Assembly: GCF_034059295.1 (NCBI RefSeq)
Contig: NZ_CP139141.1
Span: 1-64,000, forward strand
Origin: Pseudomonas sp. HR96
GTDB lineage: Bacteria; Pseudomonadota; Gammaproteobacteria; Pseudomonadales; Pseudomonadaceae
DNA length: 64,000 bases
Direction of reading: 5' to 3'
Shown here: one piece after another, positions 18,602 through 28,868 of the stretch
Layout of the letters: each line of letters starts with the position of its first letter
Numbering within the stretch: the first letter of the stretch is position 1
Translations under genes and position numbers: made by a program
The notes under the pieces: generated by a model
Told to the model about the DNA's origin: nothing
Database searches by the model: none
Seen by the model: the letters and a program-made list of their open reading frames with translations, nothing else

Positions 18602-20035
18602 ATGACCTTGTACGTCAACCTCGCCGAGCTGCTCGGCTCGCGCATCGAACAGGGTTTCTACCGTCCTGGTGATCGTCTGCCTTCGGTCCGGGCGCTGAGC
18701 GTGGAACACGGCGTCAGCCTGAGCACGGTGCAGCAGGCCTATCGCCTGCTGGAAGACAACGGCCTGGCGGCGCCGCGGCCCAAGTCCGGCTATTTCGTGC
18801 CGACCCTGCGTGACCTGCCGGCACTGCCGGCGGTCGGCCGGCCCGCGCAGCGCCCTGTGGATATCTCGCAGTGGGACCAGGTGATCGAGCTGATCCGCAG
18901 CATTCCACGCAAGGACGTGGTGCAACTGGGCCGCGGCATGCCGGACATCGAGGCGCCGACGCTCAAGCCGCTGCTGCGCAGCATGGCGCGGCTTAGCCGC
19001 CATGAGGACATGCCCGGCCTGTACTACGACACGGTGCAGGGCACCCTGGGCCTGCGCGAGCAGATCGCCCGCCTGCTGCTCGACTCCGGCTGCAACCTGG
19101 GCGCCGCCGACCTGGTGATCACCACCGGGTGCCACGAAGCGCTGTCGAGCAGCATCCGCGCGGTGTGCGAGCCGGGGGACATCGTCGCGGTGGACTCGCC
19201 AAGCTTCTTCGGCGCCATGCAGACGCTCAAGGGCCTGGGCATGAAGGCCCTGGAAATCCCCACCGACCCTATCACCGGCATCAGCCTGGAAGCCCTGGAG
19301 CTGGCGCTGGAACAGTGGCCGGTCAAAGCCATTCAGCTGACTCCCAGCTGCAACAACCCGCTGGGCTATGTCATGCCCGAATCGCGCAAGCGTGCCTTGC
19401 TGACCCTGGCGCAGCGCTATGACGTGGCCATCATCGAGGACGATGTCTACGGCGAACTGGCTTTCAGCTACCCACGACCGCGCACCATCAAGTCGTTCGA
19501 CGAGGACGGCCGCGTGCTGCTGTGCAGCTCGTTTTCCAAGACCCTGGCCCCCGGCCTGCGCATTGGCTGGGTGGCGCCTGGGCGTTACCTGGAGCGGGTG
19601 CTGCACATGAAATACATCAGCACCGGCTGCACCGCCACCCAGCCGCAGCTGGCCATCGCCGACTTCATCAAGGACGGCCACTACGAGCCGCACGTGCGGC
19701 GCATGCGCGCCCAGTACCAGCGAAGCCGCGACCTGATGACCGATTGGGTGATGCGCTACTTCCCTGCCGGCACCCGCGCCAGCCGGCCCCAGGGCGGCTT
19801 CATGCTGTGGATAGAATTGCCCGAGGGCTTCGATACCCTGCGCCTGAACCGCGCGCTGCTCGAGCAGCAGGTGCAGGTGGCCGTGGGCAGCATCTTTTCG
19901 GCGTCGGGCAAGTACCGCAACTGCCTGCGCATGAATTTCGCCAGCAAGCCCGACGCCAGCATCGAGCAGGCCGTGCGCAGGGTTGGCGAAACCGCCACAC
20001 GCCTGCTTGCAGAAATGCAACGCGGCATCGAGTAA
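18602..20035 (+). CDS. MocR-family regulator (GntR wHTH fused to PLP aminotransferase fold)
   Basis: A 477-residue protein. Residues about 1-70 form a GntR winged HTH (GFYRPGDRLPSVRALSVEHGVSLSTVQQAYRLLEDNG); residues about 105-470 are an aminotransferase class I fold with the PLP lysine in SSFSKTLAPGLRIGW. Such proteins sense amino acids or PLP through an internal aldimine and usually control a neighbouring gene. GGAG lies 8 nt before the ATG at 18602; an earlier alternative start is rejected. The target is not certain: the DUF1127 gene, itself, or the downstream phospholipase are candidates. Confidence 0.9.
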   Translation: MTLYVNLAELLGSRIEQGFYRPGDRLPSVRALSVEHGVSLSTVQQAYRLLEDNGLAAPRPKSGYFVPTLRDLPALPAVGRPAQRPVDISQWDQVIELIRSIPRKDVVQLGRGMPDIEAPTLKPLLRSMARLSRHEDMPGLYYDTVQGTLGLREQIARLLLDSGCNLGAADLVITTGCHEALSSSIRAVCEPGDIVAVDSPSFFGAMQTLKGLGMKALEIPTDPITGISLEALELALEQWPVKAIQLTPSCNNPLGYVMPESRKRALLTLAQRYDVAIIEDDVYGELAFSYPRPRTIKSFDEDGRVLLCSSFSKTLAPGLRIGWVAPGRYLERVLHMKYISTGCTATQPQLAIADFIKDGHYEPHVRRMRAQYQRSRDLMTDWVMRYFPAGTRASRPQGGFMLWIELPEGFDTLRLNRALLEQQVQVAVGSIFSASGKYRNCLRMNFASKPDASIEQAVRRVGETATRLLAEMQRGIE

Positions 20036-20082
20036 CCTTTCGTCCGGGCGGCCGCACAGGTTGCAGGGGAACTGGTGAAAGG

Positions 20083-21654
20083 ATGAGGTCTGTGGTGAAC
20101 GCCCGGCTGTGCTGGTGGTATTGCTTGATGCTGTCTGCAGCCTTGACGCTGGGTGGCTGCGCCAGCGTCAACGGTCCGCGCCAGCCCAGCGTCGCCATCC
20201 CGGCCGCCGACTCGCCGTTCGGCCGCTCGCTGCAGGCCCAGGTCGACAGCCACGGCGGCCGTTCCGGCTTTCGCCTGCTGCCCAACAGCGGCGAGGCCTT
20301 TCGCGCCCGCGCCGAGCTGATTCGCAACGCGCAGAAAAGCCTCGACCTGCAGTACTACATCGTCCACGACGGGGTCAGCACCCGCGCGCTGGTCGATGAA
20401 TTGCTCAAGGCCGCCGACCGCGGCGTGCGCGTGCGCATCCTGCTCGACGACCTGACCAGCGACGGCCTGGAAAACATCATCGCCACCCTCGCCGCCCACC
20501 CCAACATTCAGGTGCGCCTGTTCAACCCGCTGCACCTGGGCCGCGGCACCGGCCTGACGCGCAACCTCGGCCGGCTGTTCAACCTGGCCCAGCAGCACCG
20601 GCGCATGCACAACAAGCTGTGGCTGGCCGACGACAGCGTGGCCATCGTCGGCGGGCGCAACCTGGGCGACGAGTACTTCAACGCCGAGCCCAACCTCAAC
20701 TTCACCGATATCGACCTGCTCGGCGTCGGCCCGGTGGCCGCGCAGCTGGGGCAGAGCTTCGACGAGTACTGGAACAGCACCATGAGCCGGCCGATCGGCG
20801 AGTTCCTGCTGGTCGAGCGCAGCGCCCGCGACCTGGCGAAAACCCGGCGCAAGCTGGAGCAGTCGCTGGCCCAGTCGCGCCGCGAGCGCCCCGAGCTGCA
20901 TGAACGGCTGATGCGTTACCAGACCCAACCGCACATGGCGCAGTGGCGCAACGAGCTGATCTGGGCCTGGGGCGAGGCGCTGTGGGACGCGCCGAGCAAG
21001 ATCCTCTCCGACGGCGAGCCTGACCCGCGCCTGCTGCTGACCACGCAACTGGCCCCGCAGCTGCTCGATGTACATCAAGAGCTGATGCTGGTGTCGGCGT
21101 ATTTCGTGCCACGCAACGAGGGCCTGCTGTATCTCACCGGGCGGGCCGACGCCGGGGTCTCGGTAAGCCTGCTGACCAACGCCCTGGAGGCCACCGACGT
21201 GCCGTTGGTGCACGGCGGCTACGCACCCTACCGCAAGGCGCTGCTCGAGCACGGGGTCAAGCTCTACGAGCTGCGCCGCCAGCCCTGGGATGACCCGAAG
21301 GCCGCGCGGCGCTTTCGCGCCGGGTCGGATTCGAGCCTGCACAGCAAGGCGATGATCTTCGACCGCCAGCGCAGCTTCATCGGCTCGTTCAACTTCGACC
21401 CGCGCTCGGTGCTGTGGAACACCGAGGTCGGCGTGCTGGTGGACAGCCCGGAGCTGGCCGAACGCCTACGCGACCTGGCCCTGCAAGGCATGTCGCCGGC
21501 GCTGAGCTATCAGGTGCAACTGCAAGGCGAGCGACTGGCCTGGGTCACCGAGGACAATGGCCAACTGCACACCCTGACCCGCGAACCCGGCGACTGGTGG
21601 CGACGGCTGAACGCCTGGGTGAGCAAGACGGTGGGGCTGGAGAAGCTGCTTTGA
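20083..21654 (+). CDS. Phospholipase D-like lipoprotein with two HKD motifs (cardiolipin synthase-like)
   Basis: A 523-residue lipoprotein: signal peptide with lipobox LGGC (cleavage before Cys about 25). Two HKD motifs are present: HNKLWLADD (H-x-K-x4-D) in the first half and HSKAMIFDRQ in the second, each followed by the usual GS/GG-x-N stretch (IVGGRNLGDEYF, FIGSFNFDPRS). This arrangement resembles ClsC-type cardiolipin synthases and PLD-family phosphodiesterases of the envelope. The start is set by the signal peptide; ATG 20083 is used, though GTG at 20092 or 20095 is possible because GATGAGG precedes them. It begins 47 nt after the MocR stop. Confidence 0.85.
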   Translation: MRSVVNARLCWWYCLMLSAALTLGGCASVNGPRQPSVAIPAADSPFGRSLQAQVDSHGGRSGFRLLPNSGEAFRARAELIRNAQKSLDLQYYIVHDGVSTRALVDELLKAADRGVRVRILLDDLTSDGLENIIATLAAHPNIQVRLFNPLHLGRGTGLTRNLGRLFNLAQQHRRMHNKLWLADDSVAIVGGRNLGDEYFNAEPNLNFTDIDLLGVGPVAAQLGQSFDEYWNSTMSRPIGEFLLVERSARDLAKTRRKLEQSLAQSRRERPELHERLMRYQTQPHMAQWRNELIWAWGEALWDAPSKILSDGEPDPRLLLTTQLAPQLLDVHQELMLVSAYFVPRNEGLLYLTGRADAGVSVSLLTNALEATDVPLVHGGYAPYRKALLEHGVKLYELRRQPWDDPKAARRFRAGSDSSLHSKAMIFDRQRSFIGSFNFDPRSVLWNTEVGVLVDSPELAERLRDLALQGMSPALSYQVQLQGERLAWVTEDNGQLHTLTREPGDWWRRLNAWVSKTVGLEKLL

Positions 21655-21773
21655 CCCGGTAGCTGCCCACCGGCGGCGGTGAACGCGCCGTTGCGCGGCC
21701 TGTCGGGCAAAACCGGCCAAGCGTTGCTATACCTTCGGTTCGACCCTTGGTGGGTGCCGACGGATTGTGGTTG

Positions 21774-23387
21774 ATGATCCCCACGCTGTTGCAATTACGC
21801 CCGATCACCCATCGCCCCTGGGTTCTCGCCGCGCTGGCTACCCTGCTCAGCGGCGCGCTGCTGATCGCGGCGAGCCTGGGCCTGATTCTGCATCAGAGCC
21901 GGGCCGCCGAAAGCGCGCAGATGAACGCCAGCGGCGAGCGTTTCCTGCTGCGCCTGGAACAGGTGTTCGGGCAACTGCGCCAGGGCATGCGCGAGCTGGA
22001 GTCGCAAGCGCTGCGCGATTGCAGCCCGGGCATGCTGAGTTTGTTGCAGCGGGTGGGTACCGACCATCGCTTCATCTTCGAAACCGCCTTCGACGACGGC
22101 CAACAGCGCTGCTCGAACCGGCCCGGGCACGCCCTGCCGGACTTTCACCGCGCCCCGGACCTGATGGGTACGACCTACGGCTACTGGCTCAACACCGCCA
22201 ACGAAACCGACGACAACCTGGCCGCGTTGATGATGGGCCGCGGGCCGTTTCGCGTGACCACCTCGCGCGGGCACCTGGCCGACGTCGCCGACCTGCCGCC
22301 CGGCGCCAGCCTGCTGGTGCTGGTCAACGACGGCCGCCAGGCGGTGCCGATCCTCGGCCCGGCGCAGCCCTGGCCGCCGACGGCCGACTGGCTGCAAAAG
22401 CCGCGCAGCGGCCTGATCGACCAGGGCGACCGCCAGCTGTACCTGATGAACACCCACTTCGCCGACTACCAGCTGGCGATGATCATGCCGCGCCCGCCAC
22501 TGCTGCCCCAGGTCAGGACCGCCCTGTGGCTGCTGCTGCCGATCAGCCTGGTGCTGGCGCTGATGATCGGCTGGATGACCCTGATGCAGGTCCGCCGGCG
22601 GCGCTCGCTGGAGGGCGAATTGCAAGGCGCCATACGGCGCAACGAACTGCTGGTGCTGTATCAGCCGATCTTCAACCTGCGCAGCCGCCTGTGCGTGGGT
22701 GCCGAAGCCTTGGTGCGCTGGCGCCGGCCGGACGGCAGCCTGACCAGCCCGGACCTGTTCATACCGCTGGCGGAGAACACCGGGCAGATCGAGTCGATCA
22801 CCGATTTCGTCCTGACGCGCCTGCTCGACCAGCTCGGGCCGCTGCTGCGGGCCAACCCGCAGCTGTACATTTCAGTCAATCTGGCCGCCTGCGACGTGAC
22901 CCGGCCGCGCATCGGCCGAGTGGTCGGGCGCCTGCTGCTGGAGCATCGCGTGGCCGCCAGCCAGATCGCCTTCGAGGTCACCGAGCGCGGGCTGGTGGAT
23001 GTCAGCGTGGCCCGGGAGACCTTGCAGGCGTTGCGCAACGTTGGCCACCGCATCCTCATCGACGACTTCGGCACCGGCTACTCCAGCCTGGCCTACCTGC
23101 AGACCTTGCCGGTGGACTGCCTGAAAATCGACAAGGCCTTCATCGATGCGCTCGGCCATGACGCCGCCAGCAGTGGGGTGGCGCCGCATATCATCCGCAT
23201 GGCCCATGCCCTGCACCTGCGGGTGATTGCCGAGGGCGTCGAGCTGGAGACCCAGGCCGACCTGCTGGCCAGTGAAGGCGTTGCATTCGGTCAGGGCTGG
23301 CTGTTCGCCAGGGCGCTGGATGCCCTGCATTTCAGCGAGCTGATCACCGGCGGCCGGCGCATCGCCGGGCGTCGGGGAGATGATTGA
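21774..23387 (+). CDS. Membrane c-di-GMP phosphodiesterase with periplasmic CSS domain and EAL
   Basis: A 537-residue inner-membrane protein. Membrane segments are near residues 15-38 and 251-273; between them is a periplasmic CSS-type domain with C83 (DCSPGM) and C113 (RCSNRP). Such cysteines form a redox disulfide that controls the E. coli PdeC-type enzymes. The EAL domain follows (EAL at 311-313 in GAEALVRWRRP, IDDFGTGYSS, LKIDKAFID, VIAEGVE), with catalytic motifs intact. The frame opens nine codons earlier with TTG, but the ATG at 21774 gives a normal N-terminus. It is convergent with kinB. Confidence 0.88.
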   Translation: MIPTLLQLRPITHRPWVLAALATLLSGALLIAASLGLILHQSRAAESAQMNASGERFLLRLEQVFGQLRQGMRELESQALRDCSPGMLSLLQRVGTDHRFIFETAFDDGQQRCSNRPGHALPDFHRAPDLMGTTYGYWLNTANETDDNLAALMMGRGPFRVTTSRGHLADVADLPPGASLLVLVNDGRQAVPILGPAQPWPPTADWLQKPRSGLIDQGDRQLYLMNTHFADYQLAMIMPRPPLLPQVRTALWLLLPISLVLALMIGWMTLMQVRRRRSLEGELQGAIRRNELLVLYQPIFNLRSRLCVGAEALVRWRRPDGSLTSPDLFIPLAENTGQIESITDFVLTRLLDQLGPLLRANPQLYISVNLAACDVTRPRIGRVVGRLLLEHRVAASQIAFEVTERGLVDVSVARETLQALRNVGHRILIDDFGTGYSSLAYLQTLPVDCLKIDKAFIDALGHDAASSGVAPHIIRMAHALHLRVIAEGVELETQADLLASEGVAFGQGWLFARALDALHFSELITGGRRIAGRRGDD

Positions 23388-23459
23388 AGACCGCCGCAGG
23401 AGCCGGCACAGGTGACGAGCACCATCAGCGAGGGAAGACTCGGTCTGCTTCCCGGACCG

Positions 23460-25243
23460 TCAGACCGGCAAGGTCATATAGAACTGCGTACCCTGGCCCG
23501 GGCGCGAGTACACGCCCATGCGCCCGCCGTGCAGCTGCACGATCTCCTTGCACAGCGCCAGGCCCAGCCCGGCGCCACCTTTCTTGCGCCCTACCTGAAC
23601 GAAGGGTTCGAAGATGCGCCCCTGCTGGCCATAGGCAATCCCTTCGCCGTTGTCTTCGACGCTGATGATCACCCGATCGGCATGGCGGCGGGCCTGCAGG
23701 CGGATATGGCCGCCTTCCGGCGTGTGCCGCAGGGCGTTGTCGAGCAGGTTGTCGAGCACCCGGTCCAGCTGCGCGGAGTCGGCGTGCAGGCGCGGCAGCT
23801 GCTCCTGCAGGTCGATGGACAGCTCGATACGCCGGCCACGCGCCAGGTCGATGAAGCGCGCCGAGGCCCGCTCCAGCAGCTCGTCGATGCCGCAATAGCT
23901 CAGGGTCAGCTTCTGCAGACCGTTCTGGTAGCGGGAGAAGTTGAGCAAGTCGTTGATCAGCTGCATCAGCCGCTGCATCTCTTCGTTGACCGTATCGAGC
24001 AGGTCGGCCTCACGTGACTCGGCGGCGAAATGCGCGCGCTCGCGAAACAGGCCGAAGGCCATGTGCATGCCGGTCACCGGGGTGCGCAGCTCATGGGAGG
24101 CGCGCAGGACGAATTCGCTGCGCACCCGCTCGAAGGCGCGTTGCTCGGTGACATCGTGCAGCACCATCACCGCGCCCAGGATGTGGCCCTCGGTGTGGCT
24201 GACCGGGGTCAGGCTATAGGACAGCAGCCGCGCCTCGCCCTCGATGTCGAAGCTCAAGTCTTCCAGGGCGCGGTCCAGGCTGCCGCCGCGAAGGATCAGG
24301 TTGAGCTGCTCGTCCAGCTCCGGCTGTTGCAACGCCTGGCCCAGGCCGATGCCAAGCCGATCGTCCTCCCAGCCCAGCTGGCGCTGAGCCACCGGATTCA
24401 AGTGCTCCAGGCGGCCCTGGCGGTCGATCATCAGCAGGCCGTCGTCGATGCTGTCGAGCACGGCCTGCAGGCGTTGCTGGCCGGCCAGCAGCTCGTCGAC
24501 GTTGGTCGCCCGGTGCCGGCGCAAGGCTTCGGCCATGGTGCCAAAGCGATCGGACAGCTGATTGAGCTCGGCGGCCGGCGACTCCGGCAGCTTCACCTCG
24601 AAGTCGCCGCGAATGATGCTGTCGGCGGCCTGGGCCAGTGCCTCGATCGGCTCGCCGAAGCGCCGGGCGATACCGTGGGCGGTGACGAAGCCGATGAACA
24701 GCACCGCCAGGCCCACCAGCCCCAGCAGGCTGGACACCGTCACGGCGTGCTCGTGGGCATGGGCCTCGCTGGCGTTGATGCTGTCGAGCGCCTGCCTGTA
24801 GGACTCCAGCAGGCCATTGCGCAAGGTGTTGAACGCCTGGCTCAGGCGGCTGTTGTCGCTCAGGCTGAGCTTCTGGCTGGCGGTCTGGCGGTAGGCCTCG
24901 AGAAATTGCTGGTAATCGCTGGCGGTGCTGATGAAGCCGTAGTGCGCGTGGTGTTCCTGCTCATGCCGGATGCCCTCCTCGACCCATTGCTGGAACTGCT
25001 GCTGGGAAGCCTGCAGGCGCAGTGGGTCAGTGGAAGTGTCGAGCATCATGATCAGCTGATCGCCCAGGTTCTGGCGCAGCTTGAGGCCCAGGTCCAGGGT
25101 GATGAAATTATCGCGCACCAGGCTTTCCTGGCTGCTGGCCATCTGCATGACACTGACCAGCCCCAGCAACAACCCCAGCAACGCTACGGTGATCAGCGCC
25201 GAGATGCTGAGGAACAGCCTTGTTCGCAGCTTCATCGCCAGCT

Positions 25244-25247
<4 letters not shown>
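23460..25247 (-). CDS. kinB: Sensor histidine kinase KinB
   Basis: A 595-residue membrane kinase: TM1 about 10-33, a periplasmic four-helix-type sensor region, TM2 about 170-192, HAMP (RRFGEPIEALAQAADSIIRGDFEV), a PAS domain (VLDSIDDGLLMIDRQGRLEHLNPVA), HisKA with SHELRTPVTG and HATPase with DNLLDNALRHT, DNGEGIA and GGAGLGLAL. KinB partners AlgB and represses alginate production through its phosphatase activity in P. aeruginosa. The GTG start overlaps the algB stop (GTGA, 4 nt), implying translational coupling; an ATG four codons later is the alternative. Confidence 0.93.
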
Positions 25248-26590
<1,343 letters not shown>

Positions 26591-26811
26591 GTGTCCTGCG
26601 CTCCCAAAATAAAGGTCGAGTGTGAAATGTCTTGGTTAGTCCAGCAAAGATCGGGCAAGTTGCATGGTTGATTCTGATTGATTCAACACGCCGCCGCTCA
26701 AATATCTGCTTACACAAAATTTTAACCCATTGAGCGCGATAAATTTCCTGCCATCGGGCACTGCGCGGCGCAATGCGAATCTACTGGGCTGGTCACCCAA
26801 GGAGATACGCC

Positions 26812-27660
26812 ATGCCCCGCTTGCGCAAACTAGCCCTGGCCGGCACCACCCTCGCCCTTCTCGGCCTTGCGCCCATCGCCGCCCAGGCGGCTTCCGGCGA
26901 CATTGCCGGGCAACTGGCGGCGGCCCGCCAGGAAGGGTCGATATGGACCTCGTTTGCCCTGAACAAGCACCTGAGCCCCTTCGCGCTCTCGGTCAAGGTC
27001 AACCAGGGCACCGCCGTGCTGGAAGGCAAGGTGGAAAATGAAGTGGATCGGCAATTGGCCGAACAGATCGCCCTCGACACATCCGGTATTAATAAAGTCG
27101 ACAACCGTCTGACGGTCGACCCGGCCCTCGCCGAGCAGGCCCCGGCCCGGCAGCCGATCGCCCAGAAGCTGGAAGACGCCACGCTCACTGCCACCATCAA
27201 GTCCAAGCTGCTGTGGAACAGCATTACCCAGGGCCTGGATATCTCCGTGGACACCGTCGCCGGCGTGGTCACCCTCAAGGGTCACGCGCAGACGGTGGAC
27301 GCCAAACAGCTGGCCGGGCAGCTGGCCAAGGACACCGACGGCGTCTATGTGGTGAACAACCTGATTAGCCTCGGCGCCCCGGACTCCAATACCACTCGCC
27401 TGGAGGTCGACACGCGCAAGACCGAGGACAGCCTCAGCGACGCCTGGATCACCAGCAAGGTCAAGGCGAGCCTGGTGCTCGACCGCCACCTCGACGGCCT
27501 GAGCATCGACGTCGCCACCAAGGCTGGCATCGTCAGCCTCACGGGCGATGTGGCCAACGCCGACCAGAAAGACATGGCGGTACAAATGGCCCGCAACATC
27601 CGTGGAGTGCGCGGGATAGACGCCGACCTGCTGAAAGTGGCCAAGCCGAGCGCCGACTGA
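26812..27660 (+). CDS. Periplasmic protein with three BON domains
   Basis: A 282-residue exported protein: a signal peptide of about 29 residues (LALAGTTLALLGLAPIAAQA) and three BON repeats, each with the pattern of a hydrophobic V-x-L-x-G-x-V turn: GTAVLEGKVENEVDRQLAE, GVVTLKGHAQTVDAKQLA and GIVSLTGDVANADQKDMAV. BON proteins (OsmY type) bind phospholipid surfaces and protect the envelope under osmotic stress. AAGGAGA is 6 nt before the ATG. It is divergent from algB, 221 nt apart. Confidence 0.87.
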   Translation: MPRLRKLALAGTTLALLGLAPIAAQAASGDIAGQLAAARQEGSIWTSFALNKHLSPFALSVKVNQGTAVLEGKVENEVDRQLAEQIALDTSGINKVDNRLTVDPALAEQAPARQPIAQKLEDATLTATIKSKLLWNSITQGLDISVDTVAGVVTLKGHAQTVDAKQLAGQLAKDTDGVYVVNNLISLGAPDSNTTRLEVDTRKTEDSLSDAWITSKVKASLVLDRHLDGLSIDVATKAGIVSLTGDVANADQKDMAVQMARNIRGVRGIDADLLKVAKPSAD

Positions 27661-27730
27661 TCGTGCAAATCGCCCGAGGCGCCGACGGCCATCGTGCAGG
27701 ATGCGCGCCACGAGCGTTGATTAGCCTTTG

Positions 27731-27743
27731 TAACTCGTTGATA
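27731..27743 (-). promoter_or_regulatory. Candidate IHF binding site
   Basis: TAACTCGTTGATA matches the IHF consensus (WATCAANNNNTTR read on the minus strand) at every defined position. It lies in an unusually A/T-rich stretch 28 nt upstream of the sigma-54 -24 element, the usual spacing for DNA bending that brings an NtrC-type activator to the polymerase. Confidence 0.55.
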
Positions 27744-27771
27744 AATAAGTAATTAAATTTACCCTGAGAAG

Positions 27772-27787
27772 TGGCATGCACACTGCA
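27772..27787 (+). promoter_or_regulatory. Sigma-54 (-24/-12) promoter
   Basis: TGGCATGCACACTGCA matches TGGCACG-N4-TTGCW at 10 of 12 defined positions, with the invariant GG and GC exactly 10 nt apart. Transcription would start near 27799, about 45 nt before the orphan membrane protein gene. The IHF-like site upstream supports it. Confidence 0.65.
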
Positions 27788-27843
27788 ATAACCCTCTTGT
27801 AAAGCGGCATTGATCAAACGAGATAGCACGGGAGGGTTGCAGA

Positions 27844-28125
27844 ATGAATCGTCAAGGCCTGGTACAAGCAGCCGCTGTGACCCCCCAGCATATCCAGAAG
27901 GGTTTGTTCGTGATGCTGGCGGTCATCGTCACCCTGTTGGTATGCCAGCAATACCAGCGTTGGGTCGATGCCCACACCCCGGAGCCAGTGGCGTTTCATA
28001 GCACGCACACGCAGCAGCACTTCAGCCCGGCCTTGGCGCAGGCAGACACCCGCCCGACCTTGCAACAGGTCGAAGGTACGGCGCCTGAGCAGGACCAACC
28101 GGCACAGCCTCACTGGACCTTCTGA
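27844..28125 (+). CDS. Small single-pass membrane protein of unknown function
   Basis: A 93-residue protein I do not recognise. Residues about 20-35 (GLFVMLAVIVTLLVCQ) are one hydrophobic helix, preceded by a short polar N-terminus and followed by a polar, Gln/Pro/His-rich tail ending QPHWTF, likely periplasmic. GGGAGG is 7 nt before the ATG. It is the first gene after the sigma-54 promoter and precedes the DUF1328 and Ivy genes in the same direction, which suggests an envelope role. Codon use resembles its neighbours. Confidence 0.65.
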   Translation: MNRQGLVQAAAVTPQHIQKGLFVMLAVIVTLLVCQQYQRWVDAHTPEPVAFHSTHTQQHFSPALAQADTRPTLQQVEGTAPEQDQPAQPHWTF

Positions 28126-28228
28126 GACCAGCGGCGAACAACAGAATTTCGTGGTCCGCTTCCTCGGACGACGACTTGCAGTAAGGCAGTAAGGCAGCAG
28201 CCACTTAATCAAACGAAGGAGAATCACC

Positions 28229-28393
28229 ATGCTTAGTTGGGCAGTCACATTCCTGATCATCGCCGTCATCGCCGCCGTCCTGGGCTTTGGTGGTATCGCA
28301 GGCACCGCAGCAGGTATCGCGAAGATTCTCTTCATCGTCTTCCTGGTGCTGTTCGTGGTTTCCTTCTTCATGGGCCGTCGTGGTCGACCCTGA
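28229..28393 (+). CDS. DUF1328 (YtjA-type) small membrane protein
   Basis: A 54-residue, very hydrophobic protein starting [20 protein letters not shown] with two membrane helices joined by [12 protein letters not shown] and ending in a basic GRRGRP. This is the DUF1328/YtjA family, common in proteobacteria and often induced by envelope or osmotic stress. The AAGGAGA site is 6 nt before the ATG. Its stop is followed after one base by the start of the Ivy gene (TGA-g-ATG), so translation of the two is probably coupled. Confidence 0.88.
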   Translation: MLSWAVTFLIIAVIAAVLGFGGIAGTAAGIAKILFIVFLVLFVVSFFMGRRGRP

Positions 28394-28394
28394 G

Positions 28395-28868
28395 ATGCGA
28401 GCCGTGAAAGCGAAGGCGCAAGCCTTCAGGGCGCTGGTAGTTGCCGGGCTGTTCGCCGGCAGCGGCCTGGCGCTGGCAGCTGGCAATGATGGCCAGACCC
28501 AGGTCAACGGGTTGCTCAGTACTGACCCGGTATACCTGACGACATGGAAGAAAGTGGTCACCAGGGAAGAGCGATTGCCCGACTGGGTAATCAACCTCAG
28601 CGGCACATCTACGCAACAGATGACGGCCGTTGAAGAACATGGCGACAAGTACCTCGTAGGTCCGCTGTGCGAAAGCCAGCAGGCGTGCGACCACGAACGT
28701 TTGATCGTGGCGTTCAGCTGGGACAAGGAAGACGCTTACGGACTGTTGGCCAACGTGCCAGCCGCCCTGCCCGCCGACACCTCGCCTCGCAAGACCGAGT
28801 ACCGCTGGTTAGGCAAGCCGAATGCCGGGATGCAGCAGCTGCTGACCGAACAGCTAGGCAAGCAATAA
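28395..28868 (+). CDS. ivy: Inhibitor of vertebrate lysozyme (Ivy family)
   Basis: A 157-residue periplasmic protein with a signal peptide ending near LALAAG (residue about 30). The disulfide loop that plugs the lysozyme active site is present as CESQQAC (E. coli Ivy has CKPHDC), followed by the family segment HERLIVAFSWDKEDAYGLL. Ivy proteins protect peptidoglycan from C-type lysozymes and may restrain endogenous lytic transglycosylases. The start at 28395 lies one base after the DUF1328 stop. In P. aeruginosa an Ivy paralogue also lies near algB. Confidence 0.85.
   Translation: MRAVKAKAQAFRALVVAGLFAGSGLALAAGNDGQTQVNGLLSTDPVYLTTWKKVVTREERLPDWVINLSGTSTQQMTAVEEHGDKYLVGPLCESQQACDHERLIVAFSWDKEDAYGLLANVPAALPADTSPRKTEYRWLGKPNAGMQQLLTEQLGKQ

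Noticed and set aside
19522-20082. Long N-terminal extension of the phospholipase D protein
   Set aside because: It overlaps the MocR gene in another frame; the signal peptide and lipobox start at 20083.
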